A stretch of 53,407 nt of DNA from Gammaproteobacteria bacterium (GCA_022071965.1 JAJVIQ010000030.1:1-53407), one strand, 5' to 3'; counted from the stretch's first letter, positions 7,888-19,955 are shown. Numbers and translations: made by a program. Notes: a model not told the origin generated them from the letters alone.

Positions 7888-10440
7888 CTACTTTTTCAGG
7901 ACGCCTTCGATGCCGCCGGCGATCAGGGCGGCGATGTCGGTCAGCACCAGGAGCGGACCGAGCCCGCGGCCCGTGACGAGGTAGCGCGGCTCCCAGACGG
8001 GATCGAATTTCTCCTTGAAGGCGCGCAGTCCGTGGAAGTTGTAGAAGTGCTCGCCGCGGTTGTAGAGCAGATGGCCGAAGCGATGCCAGAGCGGCGCGAG
8101 CGGGTGCCGTTCCATGCCCGACAGCGGCGCCACGCCCAGGCAGAAACCCTCGTAGCCCTCGGTCTTGAAGTGCAGGATGAGCCGGAGCAGCAGGAACATC
8201 ATCGCATCTTCCGGCGCATCGGCCGCGTGTCGCATCAGGTCGATGGCGGCCTGCTGCCGCGTGCCGGTGGTGAGCAGGTTGGCGAAGGCCACCGCGCGCC
8301 CCCGGTGGCGGAGCACCGCGACATCGAAGTGGGCAAGGTAGTCGGCGGCGAAGGCGCCCAGTGAAAAGCGCTTCTCGCGCGTGTTCTTCAGCGCGAGCCA
8401 GGCGTCGGAGATCGCGCCCAGTTCCCCGATCCGCGGCGGGACCGCGGCGCGCGGGATGATCTCCAGTTGCAGGCCCTCGCGCTCGCCGTGGCCGAGAATG
8501 TAGCGCATGCCCTTGCGGCGGGAGCCTTCGAGGGAGAACTCATGCAGAGGTACCGTCGCATACTCACCGATCTTCAGCGGCATGAGCCCCATGTCGAGAT
8601 ACGCGGGCAGGCTGGCCGGCCTGGTCTGGTAGAAGGCGACGCGGCCACCGTGCGCATCCGCGAGCTCGCGAAACCGCCAGCCGAGCTCCTCCATCGCACC
8701 GGCGGGGCCGACCGGATCGCCCAGCGCGATCCAGCTGGTGCCGCGGACGCCGTACATGAGGAAGGCGTCGCGGCTGTCCGGGAACAGCAGATGCTTGTCC
8801 CCCATCAGCACCACGTTCGCGTCGACGCCGGACTGCGCGCGCACGATGCCCTCGGCCAGATCCAGCTCCCCGGCGGTGGGCAGCGCGGGGCGCGGCGGCG
8901 GCGGTCGCAGCAGCCTCGCCGTGGCGATCAGCAGCAGGACCACCCCGGCGCCGAACACCGCCCGCAGCGATCGCGACGCCTCGGCGTCGTACTCGAAACG
9001 CCACCACAGCGTGTCGGCGTACTCGACGTGCTTGTAGGAGAATTGCGTGAACCAGACGACCGTGATCACCACGGCCACGATGGAAACCACCGTGCCGGTG
9101 GAGAACGGCGCATCGAGCAGCGCGGTCTTGCGATAGAACTGCCGGCGGCTGGCGTACAGCGCCGCGGCGCCCGCGGTCAGCAGCGACGCCTCCTCGTAAT
9201 CGAAACCTTTGAGCAGGGCGAAGACGCTGCCGGCCAGGCACAGGAGCAGGGCGAGCACGTAGGCGCCGTTGAGCTTGCGGTACACGCCGCGGGCCACGAT
9301 CAGCAGCGCCGATCCGGCGAGGGAGGCAAGCAGGCTCGAGGCCTCCACCAGCGAGAGCGGCACGAATGAAGGGATGAGGTGCATGCGGTGCGGGACGCCG
9401 GGCGTGGCGGTGGACAGCAGGAGCACCACGCCGTTGACGAACATGGTGGCGCCCAGCACGCTCGGGATCAGCCGGCGCCCGGCGGCGGCGAGCTGGCGTG
9501 CCGTGGCGGTGACCGGCTGCAGGTGCGGCGCGACCTCGCGCCAAGCCATCAGCATGGCGGCCAGCACCAACGGCACGAGGTAGTAGATGATGCGGTAGGC
9601 GATCAGGGACGCGGCGAGCGCGCCGGGGGCAACGGAGCCGTGCAGCCCGGCGAGCACGACGGCCTCGAAGGTACCGAAGCCGCCGGGGACCTGGCTCAGT
9701 ATTCCGGCGAGCAGGGCCACCGCGTAGACCGACAGGAACGCGGCAAACGGTATCTCCGGCCCTATCAGCACGTACAGGCAGGCGCCGGCGCAGCAGATGT
9801 CGACGACCGAAACGACCAGGGGCAGCGCCACATCGATCGGGCGTGGAAGGCGGACCGACCGGTTCGACAGGCGCAGGGAGCCGCCCGTGAGCCCGGCGAC
9901 GGCGACGATGGCGCCCACCGCGCACAGCAGCGCGTAGGCAAGGATGGTGAGCCCGGGCGCTGGCAGCCGCAGGAAACCCGCGACCAGCCCCGGATGCGCG
10001 AGCGTCGCGAACACGAAGACGGCGAGCAGTCCGAAGCTCAGGCAGATGAAGTTGTAAAGCGCGATCCGCGCGACGTCCGAGGCGTCGATCCCCGCCGGAC
10101 CGTAGAAGCGATAGCGCACCGAGCCGCCCGTCAGCGCGCCGAACCCGACGGTGTTGGAGATGGCATAGCTGCAGAAGGACACCAGCATGACGAAGCGCCA
10201 TGGCAGTTCGCGCCGGACATAGCGCAACGCCAGCCAGTCATAGCCGCTGAGGGCCGCGAAGCTGCCGAGCATGAAGGCGAGCGCCGCGAGGGCGCGCCCG
10301 ACCGGGATCGCCTGGACCTCGGCGAGCAGGGCGTGATAAGAGACGCTCGCCAGCATGCGGTGCAGGGCGAGGCCGGCTGCACCGAGTATCAGCAGTGACA
10401 CGAGGGGCGCCAGGCGCTGCCAGTGGAGGTCAGGGCGCAT
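7888..10440 (-). CDS. mprF: Bifunctional phosphatidylglycerol aminoacyltransferase/flippase MprF
   Basis: 850 residues. The N-terminal two thirds is a multi-helix flippase domain (for example ISNTVGFGALTGGSVRYRFYG and LLAGILSQVPGGFGTFEAV, conserved in MprF). The C-terminal part, from about residue 545, is the DUF2156 GNAT-like synthetase domain with DSRDAFLMYGVRGTSWIALGDP, RFSLGAFAADYLAHFDVAVL and FLLLRLILHFKTEGYEGFCLGVAPL. The enzyme moves Lys or Ala from tRNA to phosphatidylglycerol and flips the lipid outward, giving resistance to cationic peptides. The open frame starts 43 codons earlier, but those residues are not membrane-like; ATG 10440 gives the usual family length. No strong ribosome site is visible. 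Confidence 0.9.
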   Translation of the reverse strand: MRPDLHWQRLAPLVSLLILGAAGLALHRMLASVSYHALLAEVQAIPVGRALAALAFMLGSFAALSGYDWLALRYVRRELPWRFVMLVSFCSYAISNTVGFGALTGGSVRYRFYGPAGIDASDVARIALYNFICLSFGLLAVFVFATLAHPGLVAGFLRLPAPGLTILAYALLCAVGAIVAVAGLTGGSLRLSNRSVRLPRPIDVALPLVVSVVDICCAGACLYVLIGPEIPFAAFLSVYAVALLAGILSQVPGGFGTFEAVVLAGLHGSVAPGALAASLIAYRIIYYLVPLVLAAMLMAWREVAPHLQPVTATARQLAAAGRRLIPSVLGATMFVNGVVLLLSTATPGVPHRMHLIPSFVPLSLVEASSLLASLAGSALLIVARGVYRKLNGAYVLALLLCLAGSVFALLKGFDYEEASLLTAGAAALYASRRQFYRKTALLDAPFSTGTVVSIVAVVITVVWFTQFSYKHVEYADTLWWRFEYDAEASRSLRAVFGAGVVLLLIATARLLRPPPPRPALPTAGELDLAEGIVRAQSGVDANVVLMGDKHLLFPDSRDAFLMYGVRGTSWIALGDPVGPAGAMEELGWRFRELADAHGGRVAFYQTRPASLPAYLDMGLMPLKIGEYATVPLHEFSLEGSRRKGMRYILGHGEREGLQLEIIPRAAVPPRIGELGAISDAWLALKNTREKRFSLGAFAADYLAHFDVAVLRHRGRAVAFANLLTTGTRQQAAIDLMRHAADAPEDAMMFLLLRLILHFKTEGYEGFCLGVAPLSGMERHPLAPLWHRFGHLLYNRGEHFYNFHGLRAFKEKFDPVWEPRYLVTGRGLGPLLVLTDIAALIAGGIEGVLKK

Positions 10441-10772
10441 GGCCGGACGGATCTCGCGTGGGCATGGTGGGATCAGTATCCGCCAGATGATCATGGTCTG
10501 TCGCCATGACGCTGCGTCCCCGCCTGCCGCCGGATCGTGCCGGGCCGCAGGCACGACGGCGCAGGCCATGGCCTATCATGGCCAGGCTCTGATCCTGCAC
10601 GCGCGCCTGTGCGGCAATGAGGCGGCGCCGGTGACGCCGCTGGTCGCCGCCCCGCGTCGATGCGGCGCGTCTGGTGCCGGGATGGCGGGTGTGGGTGCAG
10701 ATGGCCGGTCGCCAACGGCCGGATCCCGACAGAACAGATCGGCATCGAGAACGAGTTCGTGGGGGGGCGCTG
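10441..10772. other. Divergent intergenic region upstream of mprF
   Basis: About 330 bases between mprF (minus) and the next plus-strand gene. The mprF frame remains open to 10569 but I treat that as leader. I see no conserved promoter or operator that I would defend. Confidence 0.4.
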
Positions 10773-11252
10773 ATGAGCAAGCCCATCGTCCCGTCTCCGG
10801 AGGCGGCCTTCGGGCCGGCACCGAACTGCGTAGGCATCGCGCAGCGATTGCGCGCCATGGACCACAATCCGATCTTCGTCTGCGACAATGGCTTCAGGGG
10901 CGTCTTCGGGAGGTACGGCTTCGAGGGGAACCCGGTCGACATGTCCGGCGGCATGCCGGAGGAGGAGACTGCGAGGTTCCGGGCCGACTTCATCGCCGGG
11001 AAGCTGCCGCACCTCCGCCTCTCGCCGATCGAACGGCCGCCGACCTGCGTCATCCCGGTCTGGAAGGCGATCGTCGACTCGGCCATCATCGCCGCGGGCG
11101 TGGCGGGTGCGGGGACCATCACGCGCGACGCGGCGTCTGCATGCTGCGATAGGAGAGATCGAGAAGTGACGACACCCGTACTCTACGACCCGTGTCCCGA
11201 CGACTTCCATGCCGGGCGCGGCGGGCGCCTCGGGGACGGGACATCATCGTGA
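10773..11252 (+). CDS. Hypothetical protein, coupled to the FAD oxidoreductase
   Basis: 159 residues from ATG 10773, preceded by GGGGGGG. The N-terminal two thirds reads like a folded cytoplasmic protein (NPIFVCDNGFRGVFGRYGFE, GGMPEEETARFRADFIAGKL, PPTCVIPVWKAIVDSAIIAA), while the last 40 residues are polar and less ordered. I recognise no domain. Its TGA overlaps the GTG start of the following FAD oxidoreductase (GTGA at 11249-11252), which implies translational coupling and a shared pathway. The repeated Cys residues near residues 38, 96 and about 130 do not form a standard metal motif. Confidence 0.6.
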   Translation: MSKPIVPSPEAAFGPAPNCVGIAQRLRAMDHNPIFVCDNGFRGVFGRYGFEGNPVDMSGGMPEEETARFRADFIAGKLPHLRLSPIERPPTCVIPVWKAIVDSAIIAAGVAGAGTITRDAASACCDRRDREVTTPVLYDPCPDDFHAGRGGRLGDGTSS

Positions 11253-12601
11253 AGCATATGTATCACGACAGCGCCCTCGACCCGGCCACACCGGTGAAGA
11301 GCTGGTGGGCCGAAACGCTGCCCGGCGTGACGTGCTATTCCGCGTTGACCGGCGACGTCGAGACGGAGGTCGCCATCATCGGTGGCGGCTACACGGGACT
11401 GTCGGCCGCCTATCACCTGGCGCACGATCACCAGATCGACGCGGTGGTCCTCGAGCGCGCGTATCCCGGCTGGGGCGCCTCGGGCCGCAGCGCCGGCTTC
11501 TGCTGCATGGGCTCGGCCAGGCTGCCATGGGACAAGATCGTCGCGCGCTACGGACTGGATGAGGCGCGGCGTTTCTGGCGCAGCCAGGAGGCCGCCGTCG
11601 AACTGGTCGCCGGGTTGATCGCGCACGAGGGCATCGACGTGGAGAGGACCGGGAGCGGGGAGATCACGCTCGCGCACCTGCCCTCGCGCGCGCAGTCCAT
11701 CGAGGAGGAGGCCGATTATCTCGATACGACCTTCGGCGCGACCCACGTCTTTCTCTCGAAGCCGGATCTCGTCGAACGCGGTATGAACTCACCGCGTCTG
11801 CACGCGGGCGTGCAGAATCCGGTGGGGTTCGGCCTGAATCCGTGGAAGTACGTCAACGGGCTGGCCGCGGCGGCGCGGGCGGCCGGCGCGCGCATCCACG
11901 GCGGCACGGAAGTCGTCCACTGGACGCGCAACGGCGGCCGACACGAGTTGATGACGCCGGCCGGACGCGTGCGCGCCGCGAAGGTACTGATCGCCACCGC
12001 CGCGTACACGCCGGAGGATCTGCACGATGACTTCGGGGGCCGCGTGCTGCCGGCGTTGTCCTCCATCGTCGTGACGCGGCCGCTCGCGCGCGATGAACTC
12101 GAACTGCAGGGCTGGTCGGACACCACGCCCGCCTGCGACTGCCGCCATCTGCTGAACTACTTCCGACTGCTGCCCGATGGCCGGTTCCTGTTCGGCGGGC
12201 GAGGGGGCGTGTCCGCGGCACCCGGAATGCTGGCGCGCCAGCTCGCGCGGATCGAGGCTGCCTTTCGCCGATATTTTCCGGCCTGGGCCGGCGTCGAGGT
12301 CACGCACCGATGGTCGGGACTGGTTTGCCTGGCCGCCGATCTCGTTCCGCATGTCGGCGCCTGGCCGGAGCAGCCAGGCGCACATTTCGCCCTGTGCTAT
12401 CACGGCAACGGCGTGGCCATGGGCACGTGGTCGGGACGCGCCGCGGCCCGGCTCATCGCGGGGGTGCCGGGAAAAGGCGGGGAAGACGAACGCGCCGACT
12501 TCATCCGCCGGCCGCCGCCGCGTTTCCCGCTCGCGTTTCTGCGGCCGCTGTACCTGCGCGGTGCCTACCTGAAGTATGGGCTGGACGACATCATGCCGTG
12601 A
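11249..12601 (+). CDS. FAD-dependent amine/amino-acid oxidoreductase (DAO family, PuuB-like)
   Basis: 450 residues. The Rossmann FAD-binding motif VAIIGGGYTGLSAAYHL lies at residues 41-57, followed by ERAYPGWGASGRSAGFC, the typical second motif of gamma-glutamylputrescine oxidase-like enzymes. The C-terminus has HRWSGLVCLAADLVPHVG and CYHGNGVAMGTWSGRAAARL, the FAD-closing segment of the DAO fold. The family oxidises amines or N-methyl amino acids with release of peroxide; the substrate here is unknown, and no other putrescine genes are adjacent. GGGGACGGG lies 8 bases before GTG 11249, which overlaps the upstream stop codon; ATG 11258 is a weaker alternative. Confidence 0.85.
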   Translation: MKHMYHDSALDPATPVKSWWAETLPGVTCYSALTGDVETEVAIIGGGYTGLSAAYHLAHDHQIDAVVLERAYPGWGASGRSAGFCCMGSARLPWDKIVARYGLDEARRFWRSQEAAVELVAGLIAHEGIDVERTGSGEITLAHLPSRAQSIEEEADYLDTTFGATHVFLSKPDLVERGMNSPRLHAGVQNPVGFGLNPWKYVNGLAAAARAAGARIHGGTEVVHWTRNGGRHELMTPAGRVRAAKVLIATAAYTPEDLHDDFGGRVLPALSSIVVTRPLARDELELQGWSDTTPACDCRHLLNYFRLLPDGRFLFGGRGGVSAAPGMLARQLARIEAAFRRYFPAWAGVEVTHRWSGLVCLAADLVPHVGAWPEQPGAHFALCYHGNGVAMGTWSGRAAARLIAGVPGKGGEDERADFIRRPPPRFPLAFLRPLYLRGAYLKYGLDDIMP

Positions 12602-12631
12602 TCTTGCCGCGGGCCACGCTGCCGCGCGGGG

Positions 12632-13042
12632 TTACTCGGTGATGCCCTCGCAGGTGTAGCCGAGCGCGGACAATCCGTCCTCGAGATAGTTGGCGATCAA
12701 CGGTGTCGCGATGATGTAATCGGCGGTGTGCGCGCTCAGGCGCTCGCTGGCCTCCTGCAGCGCCTCGCTCCACTCTTCGGTCGAGAAATCGCCGCGCCCC
12801 AGCCACATCAGCGCCACCAGGTTGATCTGTTCCTCCAGGTCCATGGCGTCGATGAGCTCGTGCAGTTCCTGATAGCTGGGGTCGTCGCGGTGATCGGCGA
12901 GCACCTGCCGCGCCCAGTCCTCCGCCGAACCCATCGGCTCCTCCGGGATCACCACGTCTTCCTTGGCATGAAACTCGCGCGCCTTGCCGATGAGAAAGCA
13001 CACCTTGTCCGGGCTGACAGCCAGTTCCGGTTGATCGCTCAT
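12632..13042 (-). CDS. DUF3775 family protein
   Basis: 136 residues, acidic and helical. DKVCFLIGKAREFHAKEDVV followed by DDPSYQELHELIDAMDLEEQ and INLVALMWLGRGDFSTEEW is the typical DUF3775 signature; the function of the family is not known. AGAGGGGGAATCGAAG precedes ATG 13042 and fixes the start well inside a longer open frame. It is convergent with the FAD oxidoreductase (30 bases apart) and divergent from the DUF1840 gene. Confidence 0.85.
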   Translation of the reverse strand: MSDQPELAVSPDKVCFLIGKAREFHAKEDVVIPEEPMGSAEDWARQVLADHRDDPSYQELHELIDAMDLEEQINLVALMWLGRGDFSTEEWSEALQEASERLSAHTADYIIATPLIANYLEDGLSALGYTCEGITE

Positions 13043-13260
13043 CTTCGATTCCCCCTCTTCTGCGCCTGCGGGCACGGGACCCATCGTACCGCAAGCAGCG
13101 CAGGGCGAGGACCGCGGCCCGGCGTTGACCGCCGTCGGCTCGCATCCTGCCAGGCTGCCGGGGCAGGATGGGCGCACCTCTGCCATATGTATAGTAGATT
13201 TGTCGCCCAGGGCGGCGGGTGGAGTCCATTCGGCCGCCCACCCCGAACCAGGAGGAATCA

Positions 13261-13581
13261 ATGCTGGTACGTTTTCGCAGCAAGGAGTCGGCGGAGTTCG
13301 TCATGCTCGGCGACATCGCCGTCAAGCTCATACAGCTCATGGGACACAGCGGCACGATTCCCGGCGCGATTGCCTCGGAGGGTGTGCCGGCGGCCTTGCA
13401 GCGCCTGCGCGAGGCCCTGGAGACACAGGGCGCCGAGCCGGCTCCCGCCCCGGAGAGCGGGGAGGAGGAGGAACCCGGCGAACGGGGGCCGCGCGTGACG
13501 CTGGCGAACCGCGCCTATCCGCTGATCGAGATGCTGAAGGCCGCGGCGGCCAACGATTCCTACGTGATGTGGGACCGGTGA
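13261..13581 (+). CDS. DUF1840 family protein
   Basis: 106 residues. MLVRFRSKESAEFVMLGDIA and KLIQLMGHSGTIPGAI are the conserved N-terminal half of DUF1840; after an acidic Glu-rich linker (about residues 55-75) the C-terminal helix reads LANRAYPLIEMLKAAAANDS and ends YVMWDR. The family is small, cytosolic and of unknown function, common in Betaproteobacteria and some Gammaproteobacteria. AGGAGG lies 6 bases before ATG 13261. A TATAGT at 13190-13195 could be its -10 element, but I see no matching -35. Confidence 0.88.
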   Translation: MLVRFRSKESAEFVMLGDIAVKLIQLMGHSGTIPGAIASEGVPAALQRLREALETQGAEPAPAPESGEEEEPGERGPRVTLANRAYPLIEMLKAAAANDSYVMWDR

Positions 13582-13784
13582 GCCGCGGCGCGTGGGGGCG
13601 CACCGCCGCCGGTGCGGCCACGAAGCAGTCGCGTGCTGCCGGTGCAGCGTCTATAGTTGATCGGGACGGCGCCGGCGCCACGGTGCGATCCTCGCCGTGA
13701 TTGCGTGCGGTGGTTCCCGCGCCAGTGTGCCGCTGCGCCGCCGCGGATTGGCCCGGCGCCAATCGCACGACGGAGGAGACAGCC

Positions 13785-14156
13785 ATGCCCCTCGACACCA
13801 CCTCGTACGCGGACTTCGCGAAGATCTACGCCCAGGGACTGGAGCTCAATCTCCGCGCCAGCAAGATCATCCAGACCGCCTGGGAGCGCGCAATACACGA
13901 GTACCAGTCGCTCATGGAGAGCTCGCTCCGGCAGTTCGCGCCGTTGGCCGGCGGCGACCTGCCCAGGGACCCGATGGCGGCGCAGACCGCCATGCTCGAT
14001 GCCGAACGCGAGACCATCGCGCGGGTGTCGCAGAACCTGCAGACGATCCAGCAGGAGAGCATGGAACAGCTCGGGGCGCTGATGCAGGAAAGCCTGGAGA
14101 TGTTCGCACGCCTGAGCCCGTTCGCAGACGCACCGCGGGCCCCCGGGAAGGAATGA
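13785..14156 (+). CDS. Phasin family protein
   Basis: 123 residues, almost entirely amphipathic helix (for example ELNLRASKIIQTAWERAIHE and RVSQNLQTIQQESMEQLGAL). Size, helix content and the start DTTSYADFAKIYAQGLELN fit the phasin-like proteins that coat polyhydroxyalkanoate granules. No PHA synthase or depolymerase is in this window, so the granule link rests on family resemblance only. GGAGGAG lies 7 bases before ATG 13785. Alternative: an unrelated coiled-coil protein. Confidence 0.6.
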   Translation: MPLDTTSYADFAKIYAQGLELNLRASKIIQTAWERAIHEYQSLMESSLRQFAPLAGGDLPRDPMAAQTAMLDAERETIARVSQNLQTIQQESMEQLGALMQESLEMFARLSPFADAPRAPGKE

Positions 14157-14563
14157 ACGCCTCGCCCGCCGGCGATGACGGGCCGGGGAGGGGGCTTTCG
14201 ACGCGCACCGTCCCGCACGCGAGCCGGTGCTGCACGACAGCCGCCATCTCGCGGACGCACGCGATCCGTATGCCAGAGATGTCGGGAACCGTAGGGCCCT
14301 CGGTGAGCGGCCGGGATCCTGGTTGAGCACGCCGCTGCGGACCTTCGACGCGCGCCCGCGCACGCTCCCGCGCGGCGGAAGATGCGTGCGCCGGATCGTG
14401 TGCCGGAACGCCCTCCTCCCGTAATCGCGTGCCCTTCGCCTATACTGCTGACCGACGGCATCCCGGGGCCAGGAACCGCAGCATCGCGCGATGGGGCAGC
14501 GCTGCGGTTACGCGAAGGCGACGCCGGCCTTGCATTCCTTCAGACTGACAGAGGCGCAAATCC
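14157..14563. other. Intergenic region upstream of dodecin
   Basis: About 400 bases with no supported gene. TATACT at 14441-14446 could be a -10 element for dodecin, but no good -35 lies 17 bases upstream. Open frames are short and Arg/Pro-rich. Confidence 0.35.
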
Positions 14564-14770
14564 ATGTCCGAGCATACTTACAAGGTGGTGGAGCTGGTCG
14601 GCTCCTCTCAGACCAGCATCGAAAAAGCCATTGAGAACGCCGTCTCGCGGGCATCGAAGACATTGAAGAATCTCGACTGGTTCGAAGTCGTGGAGACCCG
14701 CGGCCATCTTCAGGACGGCAAGGTCGCGCACTACCAGGTCAAGCTGAAGGTCGGATTCCGCCTGGAGTAG
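14564..14770 (+). CDS. Dodecin, flavin-storage protein
   Basis: 68 residues, full length for dodecin. [40 protein letters not shown] and [17 protein letters not shown] cover the whole beta-alpha-beta-beta fold. Dodecins assemble into hollow dodecamers that bind FMN or riboflavin between tryptophans; W39 is the stacking residue. The protein buffers free flavin, which fits the several flavoenzymes nearby, though that link is only contextual. CAGAGG lies about 10 bases before ATG 14564. Confidence 0.92.
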   Translation: MSEHTYKVVELVGSSQTSIEKAIENAVSRASKTLKNLDWFEVVETRGHLQDGKVAHYQVKLKVGFRLE

Positions 14771-14866
14771 CCTTTCGAAGGCGCCGGGTGCTGCCGTCCG
14801 GACACGGTGCGCGCGTGCCGCCCGGCCGCACACCGTGCCACCCGATCTCCGGGTCTGCGGCGCCGC

Positions 14867-17166
<2,300 letters not shown>

Positions 17167-17170
<4 letters not shown>

Positions 17171-17631
17171 GATGCACCTCCCATGGCGGCGGCGGCCCGT
17201 TTGATGGCGGCGCGTATGCGGGTGTAGGTGCCGCAGCGGCAGAGATTGCCGCTCATGGCGGCATCGATGTCCGCGTCCGTGGGGTCGGGCGTCTGGCCGA
17301 GCAGCGAAGCCGCCTGCATGATCTGTCCGGTCTGGCAGTAGCCGCACTGGGCGACATTCAGATCGCGCCATGCGACCTGCACGGGGTGCGTGCCATCGGG
17401 GGAGAGTCCCTCGATCGTGGTGATCGCCCTGCCGGCCGCGGACGACACCAGCGTGACGCAGGCGCGCACGGCGGTGCCGTCCAGATGCACCGTGCAGGCG
17501 CCGCACAGCGCCATGCCGCAGCCGAACTTGGTTCCGGTAAGTCCGATGACGTCGCGCAGCACCCACAGCAATGGCATGTCATCGGGAACGTCGGCCTCGT
17601 GCGTTCGGCCGTTGATCTGCAAGGTCACCAT
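17167..17631 (-). CDS. (2Fe-2S)-binding small subunit of the molybdenum hydroxylase (IorA-like)
   Basis: 154 residues with both clusters of the family. C38, C43, C46 and C58 ([18 protein letters not shown]) bind the plant-ferredoxin-type cluster; C96, C99, C131 and C133 ([30 protein letters not shown]) bind the second. It passes electrons from the molybdenum centre to an external acceptor. No signal peptide is present, so it would be carried out of the cell interior with the Tat-targeted large subunit. A very strong GGGGGGAGGAG precedes ATG 17631; the reading frame upstream of it is not used. It is the first gene of the two-gene operon. Confidence 0.93.
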
Positions 17632-17929
17632 GATCGACTCCTCCCCCCGGGTTGCGTCCGGGACTCTTCGGAAGATTGGTTTGAGCACCGGTCCCTTCCG
17701 GACCACATTCTATCGGGTATGCGTGCGTCATGGCGCATCGGTGTGGCGCTCCACGACGGCACGCCGGCGTGCGCCGGTCTTCCGTTCATGATCGTCACAG
17801 GCGGAGGGCGCCGCGGCCAGGGCTCCACCATGCGGCCGAAGGCCATTGGTCGCATGCCACAGGGGGTTTATCATTCATGTTCATGCGATTGATTTTTCCG
17901 GAGCATGGCGGCGAGGGAAGGGGGCTTCG

Positions 17930-18367
17930 ATGGCACGAATGACGGGTGGCCTGCAGACGGCCGGAGCCGAGGCGGAGGACTGGGGCAAGCTGGTGCTGCG
18001 CATCACCCTCGGCGTACTGGTCCTCCTGCACGGTATCGCCAAGGTGATGGGTGGACCGGCCTTCGTCATGGAACTGCTGGCCAAGCACGGCATGCCGTTG
18101 CAGGCGGGCTACCTGGTGTACGTCGGCGAAGTGCTGGCGCCGTTGCTGGTCATCATCGGGCTGTGGACGCGTCCGGCCGCGCTCATTATCGTGGTGAACA
18201 TGGTGGTGGCGTTCGCCCTGGTCCACATGCCCGCGCTCCTGACGCTCTCGCCGACCGGCGGCTGGGCGCTCGAGCTGCAGGGGATGTTCCTGTTCGGCGC
18301 GCTCGCCGTGTCCCTGCTGGGGGCCGGCCGCCTGAGTGTCGGCGGCATCTGGGGCCGCTGGAATTAA
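17930..18367 (+). CDS. DoxX family membrane protein
   Basis: 145 residues with four predicted membrane helices. LVLRITLGVLVLLHGIAKVM is the hallmark first helix of the DoxX/SURF4-like family; AGYLVYVGEVLAPLLVIIGL and AALIIVVNMVVAFALVHMPA are the next two and LELQGMFLFGALAVSLLGAG the fourth. Members are linked to quinone or thiol redox at the inner membrane, but their exact role is mostly unknown. GAGGGAAGGGGG precedes ATG 17930. It is followed 70 bases later by an APC permease on the same strand. Confidence 0.88.
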   Translation: MARMTGGLQTAGAEAEDWGKLVLRITLGVLVLLHGIAKVMGGPAFVMELLAKHGMPLQAGYLVYVGEVLAPLLVIIGLWTRPAALIIVVNMVVAFALVHMPALLTLSPTGGWALELQGMFLFGALAVSLLGAGRLSVGGIWGRWN

Positions 18368-18437
18368 CACGGGTTCGCGACGGTCCGCTCCCGCGCGCCG
18401 GGTGCAAGGGGGAGGAGAAAAAGGTCGGGTGACGGCG

Positions 18438-19955
18438 ATGCGCGAGACATCGGAAGGGGACACGACGCAGGAATCCAGCCGCCACGTCGACAAGGAGACG
18501 GGTTTCGTTCGCGGTCTCGGGCTGCTCGACGGCACCATGCTGGTGGCCGGCAACATGATCGGCTCCGGTATCTTCATCGTCTCCGCCGACATCGCCCGCC
18601 AGGTCGGCTCCCCCGGCTGGCTGCTGATGATCTGGGTCATCACCGGTCTGTTCACGCTCGCCGCCGCGGTGAGCTACGGGGAGCTCGCCGCGATGTACCC
18701 GCGCGCCGGCGGCCAGTACGTCTACCTGCGCGAGGCCTTCGGGCCGATGTGGGCCTTCCTCTACGGCTGGGTGCTGTTCCTCATCGTGCAGACCGGCACG
18801 ATCGCCGCGGTATCCATCGGCTTCGCGCGTTTCGCCGGCGTGATCTGGCCGGCGATCTCACCCAGCAGCCTGCTCTTCGATTTCGGATTGCTGCCGGTGC
18901 CCGGCGTGGGCGATCTCTCGCTGTCGCTGTCCACGCAGCAGTTGACCGGCATCCTGGCCACCGTGCTGCTGACCTGGCTCAACCTGCGGGGCCTGTACAC
19001 CGGCAAGCTCATCCAGGACGTCTTCACGCTGACCAAGATCGGCGCGCTGCTCGCGTTGATCGGGATGGGTCTCGCGTACTTCGGCCGCGACCCGGCCGCG
19101 GCCATCCACGCGCAGGACTTCTGGACGCCGCGCGCCAACGGCGAGGCGATTGGGGCGCTGGCGTTCCTGCCCGTCATCGGCACCGCCATGGTCGGCGCGC
19201 TCTTCGCCTCGGAGGCCTGGAACAACGTCGGCTTCGCGGGCGACGAGATGAGGAATCCGAGGCGCAACCTGCCGCTCAGCATGGCGCTGGGCGTGCTGCT
19301 GACCACGGCCCTCTATCTGCTCGCCAACGTCGCCTATCTGTTCACGCTGCCGCTGGAGGCTATCCAGAACGCGCCGCACGATCGCGTCGGCGTGGCCTCG
19401 GCAAAGGTCGTGCTGGGCCAGTACGCGGAGATCCTGATGGCCATCGGCATCATGATCTCGACCTTCGGCTGCATGAACGGCATCATCCTGGCCGGCGCGC
19501 GCGTGTATTACTCCATCGCCAGGGACGGACTGTTCTTCGGGCCGGTCGGCACGCTGAATCGCAGGCACGTGCCCGGCGTCGCGCTCGTCCTGCAGGGGCT
19601 GTGGATCATCGTGCTCACCCTGCCGCGCACCTACGACGGCGCGACCCGGACCTACAGCAACCTCTACAGCAACCTGCTCGACTACATCGTCTTCGGCGTG
19701 ATGGTGTTCTACATCCTCACCATGACGGCGATCTTCGTCCTGCGCCGCAAGCGGCCCGACGCCGAACGCCCCGTCCTCGCCTGGGGATATCCGTGGCTCA
19801 CGGCGCTCTATATCGTCATCGCGATCGGCATCTGCCTCGCCCTGCTCTGGTCGGAAAAGACCCGCCTCAATGCCATCCTTGGCCTGCTGGTGATACTGGC
19901 GGGCCTGCCGGTGTATTGGTGGTGGCGCGGTCGCAATAGACGCCGGGCAGGGTAA
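18438..19955 (+). CDS. APC superfamily amino acid permease
   Basis: 505 residues with about 12 membrane helices. GLGLLDGTMLVAGNMIGSG is the substrate-binding unwound first helix of the APC fold; LAAAVSYGELAAMYPRAGGQ and FASEAWNNVGFAGDEMRNP are further signatures of the LAT/SteT-like amino acid exchangers. It imports or exchanges amino acids across the inner membrane; specificity cannot be told from sequence alone. GGAGGAG lies 20 bases before ATG 18438; GTG 18429, 11 bases from that site, is a credible alternative start. Confidence 0.9.
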   Translation: MRETSEGDTTQESSRHVDKETGFVRGLGLLDGTMLVAGNMIGSGIFIVSADIARQVGSPGWLLMIWVITGLFTLAAAVSYGELAAMYPRAGGQYVYLREAFGPMWAFLYGWVLFLIVQTGTIAAVSIGFARFAGVIWPAISPSSLLFDFGLLPVPGVGDLSLSLSTQQLTGILATVLLTWLNLRGLYTGKLIQDVFTLTKIGALLALIGMGLAYFGRDPAAAIHAQDFWTPRANGEAIGALAFLPVIGTAMVGALFASEAWNNVGFAGDEMRNPRRNLPLSMALGVLLTTALYLLANVAYLFTLPLEAIQNAPHDRVGVASAKVVLGQYAEILMAIGIMISTFGCMNGIILAGARVYYSIARDGLFFGPVGTLNRRHVPGVALVLQGLWIIVLTLPRTYDGATRTYSNLYSNLLDYIVFGVMVFYILTMTAIFVLRRKRPDAERPVLAWGYPWLTALYIVIAIGICLALLWSEKTRLNAILGLLVILAGLPVYWWWRGRNRRRAG

